Source of the DNA: UMGS1502 sp045545435
GTDB lineage: Bacteria > Actinomycetota > Coriobacteriia > Coriobacteriales > Eggerthellaceae
DNA length: 11,629 nt
Assembly (NCBI GenBank): GCA_045545435.1
Contig: JAZQAV010000209.1
Location: forward strand, 1 to 11,629
Direction: 5' to 3'
Shown here in pieces: positions 6,471-11,629 of this stretch. Positions within the stretch are counted from its first letter, which is position 1, and the number at the start of each line of letters is the position of its first letter. The position numbers were made by a program, and so were the translations under genes. Below the pieces are notes generated by a model. It searched no databases, had not been told where the DNA came from, and saw nothing but the letters and a program-made list of their open reading frames with translations.

Positions 6471-6561
6471 CGGGAGCGCGTTGGGCGCGCTGTTTGGCCG
6501 CAGGGGTCGCGCTGTTTGGCCGCAGGGGCATGCTGTTTAGCCATCGGGGCGTGCTGGGCGC
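6466..6561 (+). repeat. Degenerate tandem array, units of about 22 bp
   Basis: Four consecutive units begin with GCC at 6466, 6497, 6519 and 6540. The middle two share GCCGCAGGGG and CGCTGTTT-like ends. The outer two start GCCATCGGG. Unit lengths are 31, 22, 21 and at least 22 bp. The GCCATC start also follows the T-run of motif copy B. Confidence 0.75.
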
Positions 6562-6789
6562 TTGTTATGGGCTTCGCTGCCGCAATTGCGTGTGCAACGT
6601 ACCCGTGCATTCGTCATTCTCGCTGTGTTTTGCGCGCGAAGTAGCGCCTTGGGAGGTTTGGTAATTCAGCGATGGTCGCGAATAGCTTGTATTTCCGAAA
6701 TGCTATCGTGTTGCACTGAAATCGCTCGATGCCTTAAGTGCATCAAGTACTGTTGGCGGCTGATATGTAATCAAACGAAAGAGGCTCCC

Positions 6790-8055
6790 GTGAAAGTTGC
6801 CAGACCCTATCCGAAGGCCACCATCACCCCGAAAGGAGAGCGGGCGCTGCTCTCCGGCCATCCGTGGGTATACGAGGCGGAAGTTGTATCGCTGGAAGCT
6901 GGCGCGAACGCTGCGGATGCGCCTGCGGGCGAGGTGCCCAACGGCTCCATCGTTGATGTGTTCAGCCGCAAGGGCTCTTACCTGGGCTCCGGTATGCTTT
7001 CGGCAAACAGCAAGATTCGCATCAGGCTTATCACGCGCAATGCAAACGATGCGTTTGACCGCGCGTTTTGGGAACGCAAAGTGCGCTGGGCGTGGGAGCA
7101 TCGAAAAACGGTGATGGCAAACGACCTTTCCAGCTGCCGCGTGATCTTCTCTGAAGCCGATGGTTTTCCGGGCCTCATCGTCGATAAGTTCGAAGATGTC
7201 TTGGTAACGCAGATGCTCACGTTTGGCATGGAACGCGCGAAGAACGCGGTGTTCTCAGCGCTTCTTTCCGTGTTTGAAGCGGAAGGCGTTTCCCTCCGCG
7301 GCATATACGAGCGAAACGATGTGTCAACGCGCAAGTTGGAGGGCCTTGAAGAAACCGTTGGATGGTACGAGCCGTCTGTTCGCGATGCTTCCCAGATGGG
7401 CGAAACGTCGGTTCAGATTGTCGAAAACGGCGTGAAATACCTGGTAGATTTCGAGAATGGCCAGAAAACGGGGTTTTTCCTCGACCAGAAGTACAACCGC
7501 CGTGCCGTGGGGGCGATGGCGGCTGGCAAGCGCGTGCTCGATTGCTTTACGCATACGGGCTCGTTTGCGCTTAACGCCGCGTGCTCGGGTGCGGCGTCGG
7601 TGTGCGCAGTTGACATTTCGCAGCGCGCTATCGACCAAGCGCGCGCCAATGCGCAGCTCAACGGCGTGGAAGACCGCATGAGTTTCGTGTGCGCTAATGT
7701 TTTCGAGCTGCTCACCGATTTGGAGCAGCGTCGGGTACGCGACTACGACTTCATTATTTTGGATCCGCCCGCTTTCACAAAAAGCCGCCGCAACATCGAT
7801 GCGGCAATGCGCGGCTACAAGGACATCAATTATCGTGCGCTGCGCATCTTGCCGCGTGGTGGGTACCTTGCCACATGCTCGTGCTCGCACTTCATGGATA
7901 CCGAACGCTTTAAGGCTATGCTGGCATCGGCGGCGCATGATGCAGGCGTGCAACTGCGTCAAATTGAGCAACGCCAGCAAGCTCCCGATCATCCCATTTT
8001 GTGGGGCGTTCCAGAAACCGATTACCTGAAGTTCTTCCTATTCCAGGTTATCTAG
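6790..8055 (+). CDS. Class I SAM-dependent rRNA methyltransferase, RlmI/YccW family
   Basis: The protein is 421 aa, close to E. coli RlmI (396 aa), which makes m5C1962 in 23S rRNA. An N-terminal PUA-like domain (about 1-85, with LLSGHPWVYEAEV at 20-32) binds RNA. A central linking domain follows, then a Rossmann methyltransferase domain: SAM motif I VLDCFTHTGSFAL (249-261), acidic strand VCAVDIS (271-277), motif IV ILDPPAF (323-329), the family RGYKDIN (341-347) and TCSCSHFM (362-369), where the SCS cysteine is the likely catalytic one. The GTG start is chosen because AAAGAGG lies 5 nt upstream and the PUA domain begins there; the frame is open further upstream without a matching domain. It probably acts on free 23S rRNA in the cytoplasm; the exact base is inferred by family only. 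Confidence 0.9.
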   Translation: MKVARPYPKATITPKGERALLSGHPWVYEAEVVSLEAGANAADAPAGEVPNGSIVDVFSRKGSYLGSGMLSANSKIRIRLITRNANDAFDRAFWERKVRWAWEHRKTVMANDLSSCRVIFSEADGFPGLIVDKFEDVLVTQMLTFGMERAKNAVFSALLSVFEAEGVSLRGIYERNDVSTRKLEGLEETVGWYEPSVRDASQMGETSVQIVENGVKYLVDFENGQKTGFFLDQKYNRRAVGAMAAGKRVLDCFTHTGSFALNAACSGAASVCAVDISQRAIDQARANAQLNGVEDRMSFVCANVFELLTDLEQRRVRDYDFIILDPPAFTKSRRNIDAAMRGYKDINYRALRILPRGGYLATCSCSHFMDTERFKAMLASAAHDAGVQLRQIEQRQQAPDHPILWGVPETDYLKFFLFQVI

Positions 8056-8068
8056 GGAAAACGGCGGC

Positions 8069-8142
8069 GTGCGCAGCGCGAAAACGCAAGCGGAGGGCAC
8101 CGCGCGAAAACGCAAGCGGTGCGAAAAGGTGCGCAGCGCGAA
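8069..8142 (+). repeat. Nested short direct repeats after the methyltransferase gene
   Basis: The 18-mer GCGCGAAAACGCAAGCGG occurs at 8076-8093 and 8102-8119. The 14-mer GTGCGCAGCGCGAA occurs at 8069-8082 and 8129-8142. They lie in a spacer of about 265 bp (8056-8320) in which I see no gene or tRNA. The A-rich GCGCGAAAACGC units could fold, but no T-run terminator follows. Confidence 0.8.
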
Positions 8143-8300
8143 GGGTTTTGCGGCTTTAGGGTGGGGTCCGAAGTAGCGCTACGGAAAGAGTTCGAAGGTA
8201 GGGTGGCCACTAATTGCAAGCCAAGGGCGCAGCTCGTTCGGGGCTTATGTGCTTTTGGTTCGCGCTTGCTTTGCAGGTGGCGGCCCCTCACGGCTTGAAC

Positions 8301-8306
8301 TATACT
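8301..8306 (+). promoter_or_regulatory. Putative -10 box (TATACT) of the SRP RNA gene
   Basis: TATACT lies 14 bp before the predicted RNA 5' end. The start site expected from it, near 8313, would leave a few bases for 5' trimming. No -35 is clear at 16-18 bp. Confidence 0.45.
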
Positions 8307-8320
8307 ACCAAACCGTCTCG

Positions 8321-8429
8321 GAGTATTTCGAATGGGCTGGGACGGCGCCAAGTTCCGAACCTGGTCAGGTCTGGAAGGAAGCAGCCATAAGGGACCGCTG
8401 ACGAGCGTCCCCGCCTATTCGGGATACTC
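8321..8429 (+). ncRNA. ffs: Signal recognition particle RNA, small bacterial type (4.5S)
   Basis: This is the RNA core of SRP, which binds Ffh and targets nascent membrane proteins. The nearly universal apical region is at about 8354-8393, with CCGAACCTGGTCAGGT followed by GGAAGGAAGCAGCCATAAGG. The GGAA tetraloop is at 8373-8376. The long stem closes well: GAGTAT (8321-8326) with ATACTC (8424-8429), then 11 more pairs, then GGGACG with CGTCCC. A five-T run (8430-8434) follows, so the stem doubles as terminator. One variation: the tetraloop is closed by T8372-G8377 instead of C-G. The exact ends are uncertain by a few bases. No Alu domain or 6S-like extension is seen. Confidence 0.95.
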
Positions 8430-8501
8430 TTTTTGTATCCGATGTCAGGCGAAAAGCGCTTTGCCGCTCTTGTCGCACACGCTTGCTTGCGAAAGGCCCC
8501 G

Positions 8502-9149
8502 ATGGACTTCCTGCTCAATCTGTTAAGTGACCCGCGCACCGCAATTGCCGGATGGATCGTGACACTCGGTCCGGTATTTGTGTATACGCCGCTGTTCTTA
8601 ATTGTGTTCATTGAGACGGGCATCGTGTTCTTTCCGTTTTTGCCTGGCGACTCGCTTCTGTTTGCTGCAGGGGTGTTTTCGGCCGACGGCGGCGGCCTCA
8701 ACGTATTTGTGACCCTGTTGGTGTTCTACGCTGCTGCAATATTGGGGAACACCTCCAACTATTGGATTTCGCGCTTTTTCGGGTCGCGCATTATCGATTC
8801 GGGCAAGGTTAAGGCGCTCACTCCCGAGCGCATGGCAAAACTCGATCACTTCTTTGCGAAGTACGGCGGTCTCACCATCATCATCACGCGCTTCATGCCC
8901 TTCTTTCGGACGTTTGCCCCGTTTGTGGCGGGCATGGGCCACATGAATTTCGGAAAGTTCACCTTCTTCAATGCCGTGGGCGGCATCTCATGGGTAAGCT
9001 TGTTTGTTCTGGTCGGCTACTTCTTTGGTGGCATTCCCTTCGTGCAAGACCACTTCGAGATTATCGTGTTGGGCATCGTGGGCGTGTCGGTTTTGCCCGC
9101 ATTCATCGGAGCCGTGAAAGGCGCCCTTAACGCACGCAAAAACAAATAG
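8502..9149 (+). CDS. DedA/SNARE-associated family membrane protein
   Basis: This is a 215-aa integral membrane protein. DedA proteins are linked to membrane potential homeostasis and, in recent work, to lipid carrier or phospholipid flipping across the cytoplasmic membrane; the substrate here is unknown. Family signatures are Glu38 in FIETG, FLPGDS with Asp50, the NYWISRFFG segment (86-94), and TRFMPFFRTFAPFVAGM (129-145) with Arg130 and Arg136. These match in spacing the essential Glu/Asp/Arg residues described for E. coli YqjA. Hydrophobic segments lie at about 15-35, 65-82, 122-145 and 155-178, with another at 186-206. The ATG at 8502 has GAAAGG 5 nt upstream; earlier in-frame starts would overlap the SRP RNA. 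A weak hairpin plus T5 (9173-9204) may end it. Confidence 0.92.
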   Translation: MDFLLNLLSDPRTAIAGWIVTLGPVFVYTPLFLIVFIETGIVFFPFLPGDSLLFAAGVFSADGGGLNVFVTLLVFYAAAILGNTSNYWISRFFGSRIIDSGKVKALTPERMAKLDHFFAKYGGLTIIITRFMPFFRTFAPFVAGMGHMNFGKFTFFNAVGGISWVSLFVLVGYFFGGIPFVQDHFEIIVLGIVGVSVLPAFIGAVKGALNARKNK

Positions 9150-9338
9150 CTTCTAAACTTTGGTAAGGGAAGCCTCAAGTGGCGGGATGCGCGCAGAGGT
9201 TTTTGCGGGCTTTGCCCAAGCGCGTCAAGGCGGCATATGTCGCTTGCACGCTGCTGCCGCTTTTGCGCGCGCGATTGCGCCGCTTTGCGTTATCATTTCC
9301 GTTGATTCATCACATGGTTCGAAAAGGCGAGTGGCATC

Positions 9339-11629
9339 ATGGCAGAAGCGTTGTACCGAAAATACCGTCCGCAAATATTTGAGGACGTCATTGGGCAAGA
9401 GCCCATCGCGCGCACGTTGAAAAACGCGATTGCGCAGGACAAACTGAGCCACGCCTACTTGCTGTGCGGACCGCGCGGCACGGGCAAAACCACCACGGCG
9501 CGCCTTATCGCGAAAGCGCTTCTGTGCGAACATGGCCCCACTCCCAATCCTGATGGCACCTGCGAGGATTGCCGCATGATTGCCGACGGCGTGCATCCCG
9601 ATGTGTACGAGCTGGACGCCGCAAGCCGCACCGGTGTTGAGAACGTGCGCGAGGAAATTATCAGTCGCGTTCAGTTCGCTCCCACGCGCGGGCGCTACAA
9701 GGTGTACGTGATCGACGAAGTTCACATGCTTTCAACCGCGGCGTTCAATGCGCTTCTGAAAACGCTCGAGGAGCCGCCTGACCACGTGGTGTTCGTGTTG
9801 TGCACCACCGATCCCCAAAAGGTTCCCGACACCATTCAATCGCGTTGCCAGCGCTTCGACTTTCATCGCATATCGGCGGAGGCCATGGTATCGCGCTTGG
9901 GTGCCATCTGCGTTTCCGAAGGGGTTGAGTTTGAGGGTGACGCTCTTGACCTTATTGCCCATCGCGCCGAGGGAGGCATGCGCAACGCGCTCACGTCGCT
10001 CGAGCAGATAATTGCCTTCGAGAACGGTCGCGTGACGCTGGCCGGTGCAGAGCGAATTTTGGGTTCGGTTGATTCGAACGACATGGCCGAAATCATCCAG
10101 GCGGTTGGCAAACGTGACGTTGCTGCTTGTTTCAGGTGGGTGGCCGATTACGTGGAAACGGGAGCCGACCTTGCCCAGTTCGTTCGCGATATGGCCGAGC
10201 ATGTTCGCAATATGTACGTGCTCACGATGGCCGGTGACGATATAGAGCTGAACATTCCCGACACCACGCGCCGCGAGCTCATTGAAGAGCGCCAGTGGTT
10301 TGGCGAGAACCGCCTTGCGCGTTTGCTGGGTGTTTTAGGCGATCTTTCGGTTGAGCTGAAAGACTCTTCCAACCAGCGCCTTTCGTTTGAAATAGCGCTC
10401 ACGCGCATGGTTCGCCCCGACTCCGATTTAACCATTGCGGCGCTCGCAGAGCGCGTTGAGGCATTGGAGAGCGGTTATTCGGCCGTTGCGCACGTGGTAA
10501 GCGAGCCGCCGCATGCCGCAGCGAGTGCGCCTGTGGCAAATGCTCCTGTGGCAAATGCTCCTGTGGCAAGCGCCCCTGTTGTTGGCGCGCCGCAAGCCGC
10601 CCCAACAAGGCCTGCGGTTGCCCAGCACCCTAATTCGGCAAACGCGCCCGAAGAGCTCAGCGACGCTCAGATAAAGCTGCGCGAACTGCAGCGTGAGCGC
10701 GTGTACAGGCAAGAAGAGGCTCGTCAGAAGGCTTGGCGCCAGCAGGCGCAACCACGGCCTGCTGCCCAAAGGGAAGCAGCCCCTGCGGCTCCCGCTGAAA
10801 CATCCTATGCGGCTGCTGGCATGCCGGCACGCTCCAGCGCGCCGGAAGCTGCCCCTGCGCCTGCATCCGCGGCTCCTGCGGCATCTTCGCCCGCATCCTC
10901 ACCGTTTGGCAACCCTGCGGCTTTGCAGCGGGTTTGGCAGTCGGCGCTTGTTTCCCTGAAGAAACAAAAAGCCGCTTACAGCGTGCTGTTCATGAACACC
11001 AAAGTTGCCTTCGATGAGGCGAAGGGGTGTTTGGTGATAACGTTTCCCCAGGAGAACGCCTTCGCTTACAAATCGGTTCAACGTCCCGATGTGCGCGATA
11101 CCCTTGCCGCGGCTCTTGCCCAGGCTGCGGGTTCGCCCATAAGTTTCGTGTACGCTCAAGGGGCTTCCGCGAGCGCGCCTGCTGCGCCTGCGCCCCCTGC
11201 GGCACCTGCGGCAAAACCGGCGCCTGCGGTTCGACCTGCGCCAGCACCCGCACCTGCGCCCGTACCCGCACCTGCACCTGTGCCCGCGCCCGCGCCGAAG
11301 CCGGCGCCAGCGCCTGCTCCGGTTGCGGTACCGGCCCCGCCTGTCGCGCCAGCGCCCGCGCCTGCGCCCTACGATGAGCCCGTACCCTACGATGATTACG
11401 TTCCCTACGACGAACCGGTGCCTTACGGCGACGACGCGGCTCCTTACGACGAGGCGGCGCCCTACGACGATCTGCCGCCCTACGATGACATGCAAGCTGT
11501 TCCTGCACGGGCGCCTCAAACCAACAGCGCGTCCGATCGCGCCAAAGACGTTCCTTCGGCGCAAGCTGGCAACCAAGAGGCTGCAGATGACGTGCCCGCC
11601 GACCTCCAAGCTCTGCTGCAGGCCGGTTT
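9339..11629 (+). CDS. dnaX: DNA polymerase III subunit gamma/tau, 3'-truncated
   Basis: This is the clamp-loader ATPase that loads the beta sliding clamp and organises the replisome. The frame runs from 9339 to the right edge without a stop: 763 residues seen, already longer than E. coli tau (643). Order: Walker A GPRGTGKTT (44-52); zinc module with Cys63, Cys75, Cys78; Walker B VIDEVHML (124-131); sensor 1 CTTDP (155-159); SRC motif (168-170); sensor 2 GGMRNALTSLEQ (212-223); collar domain to about 360. An Ala/Pro-rich linker (about 385-525) is broken by a charged helix (437-468). A tau C-terminal-like domain follows (527-600), then a second Ala/Pro tract (611-676) and PYD repeats (677-717). 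AAAAGG lies 11 nt before the ATG. Asp72 stands where most DnaX zinc modules have a fourth Cys. The identification is certain. Confidence 0.97.
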   Translation, partial: MAEALYRKYRPQIFEDVIGQEPIARTLKNAIAQDKLSHAYLLCGPRGTGKTTTARLIAKALLCEHGPTPNPDGTCEDCRMIADGVHPDVYELDAASRTGVENVREEIISRVQFAPTRGRYKVYVIDEVHMLSTAAFNALLKTLEEPPDHVVFVLCTTDPQKVPDTIQSRCQRFDFHRISAEAMVSRLGAICVSEGVEFEGDALDLIAHRAEGGMRNALTSLEQIIAFENGRVTLAGAERILGSVDSNDMAEIIQAVGKRDVAACFRWVADYVETGADLAQFVRDMAEHVRNMYVLTMAGDDIELNIPDTTRRELIEERQWFGENRLARLLGVLGDLSVELKDSSNQRLSFEIALTRMVRPDSDLTIAALAERVEALESGYSAVAHVVSEPPHAAASAPVANAPVANAPVASAPVVGAPQAAPTRPAVAQHPNSANAPEELSDAQIKLRELQRERVYRQEEARQKAWRQQAQPRPAAQREAAPAAPAETSYAAAGMPARSSAPEAAPAPASAAPAASSPASSPFGNPAALQRVWQSALVSLKKQKAAYSVLFMNTKVAFDEAKGCLVITFPQENAFAYKSVQRPDVRDTLAAALAQAAGSPISFVYAQGASASAPAAPAPPAAPAAKPAPAVRPAPAPAPAPVPAPAPVPAPAPKPAPAPAPVAVPAPPVAPAPAPAPYDEPVPYDDYVPYDEPVPYGDDAAPYDEAAPYDDLPPYDDMQAVPARAPQTNSASDRAKDVPSAQAGNQEAADDVPADLQALLQAG
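10527..10580 (+). repeat. 15-bp coding tandem repeat in dnaX (A-P-V-A-N)
   Basis: The unit GCTCCTGTGGCAAAT is repeated about three times, with one degenerate copy after it, giving APVAN-APVAN-APVAS in the first linker (residues 397-414). The near-identical DNA suggests recent slippage expansion. Confidence 0.8.
11367..11489 (+). repeat. PYD[DE] repeat segment in the DnaX tail
   Basis: Seven PY(D/G)(D/E) units sit every 6-7 residues between residues 677 and 717. Codons vary between units, so the repeat seems kept at the protein level. It follows a 66-residue Ala/Pro tract (11169-11366). Confidence 0.85.

Larger units (their letters stand above)
6072..6789. other. 718-bp stretch without a supported protein gene
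   Basis: Between the two divergent genes I see only non-coding structure: the dyad (6071-6094), a hairpin (6234-6250), motif copies C and D, a 10-codon mini-frame (6265-6297) and a tandem array (6466-6561). Longer frames of 79-153 codons overlap one another on both strands, lack binding sites and have unlikely composition. A weak -10-like TATGTA at 6764-6769 could serve the methyltransferase gene. Confidence 0.6.

Noticed and set aside
6466..6561. CRISPR array
   Set aside because: The units are only about 22 bp and contiguous, with no unique spacers, and no cas genes are nearby.
6183..6644. 153-codon plus-strand frame and overlapping frames of 66-103 codons
   Set aside because: They have no Shine-Dalgarno, overlap one another and the repeat array, and their Cys/Trp-rich composition is unlike a protein.
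8143..8320. tRNA gene near ffs, as seen in some genomes
   Set aside because: One GTTCGAA-like T-loop sequence is present, but no acceptor, D-arm or anticodon stem can be built around it.
10957..10976. A-rich stretch in dnaX as a programmed frameshift site, like E. coli gamma/tau
   Set aside because: The run reads AAG AAA CAA AAA GCC in frame, so there is no in-phase A AAA AAG heptamer, and no clear stem follows.
10899..11609. 236-codon minus-strand frame opposite dnaX
   Set aside because: Its Arg/Gly-rich low-complexity product is the antisense shadow of the Ala/Pro tract; dnaX on the plus strand is certain.

Overview
The window reads as chromosomal DNA of a high-GC anaerobic actinobacterium, most likely class Coriobacteriia, family Eggerthellaceae. 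This is inferred from the style of the DnaX protein (long Ala/Pro linkers and acidic PYD repeats), the Cys-rich HisRS, the TACAAT-type -10 boxes and a reverse-strand protein resembling a family I associate with these bacteria. I could not run a search to confirm it.

Layout. (1) 1-2440: the 3' part of a TPR-repeat protein gene, a likely terminator, then hisS with its own promoter. (2) 2441-4571: a GC-rich spacer with a 37-bp direct repeat, then aspS behind a second TACAAT promoter. (3) 4572-6789: an accessory island of about 2.2 kb with one convincing gene, on the minus strand (5127-6071). It encodes a putative PD-(D/E)XK (DUF559/Vsr-like) nuclease-type protein and is visibly lower in GC than its neighbours. 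Around it lie four copies of a 17-bp motif in two convergent pairs, two tandem-repeat arrays, a strong terminator and a perfect dyad over the gene's start codon. (4) 6790-8055: an RlmI-type SAM-dependent rRNA methyltransferase. (5) 8056-8434: repeat-rich spacer, then the small SRP RNA (ffs). (6) 8502-9149: a DedA-family membrane protein. (7) 9339-11629: dnaX (DNA polymerase III gamma/tau), complete at its 5' end and running off the right edge.

Most genes are translation and replication housekeeping: two aminoacyl-tRNA synthetases, an rRNA-modifying enzyme, the RNA of protein targeting and the clamp-loader subunit. They all read rightward and look like separate short transcription units, not one operon. 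AspRS carries residues that suggest a non-discriminating enzyme, so Asn-tRNA may be made by transamidation in this organism. The unusual part is the 4.6-6.6 kb island, where a probable nuclease-fold gene on the opposite strand is framed by a repeated motif and may be controlled through a dyad operator that overlaps its -10 box and start codon.
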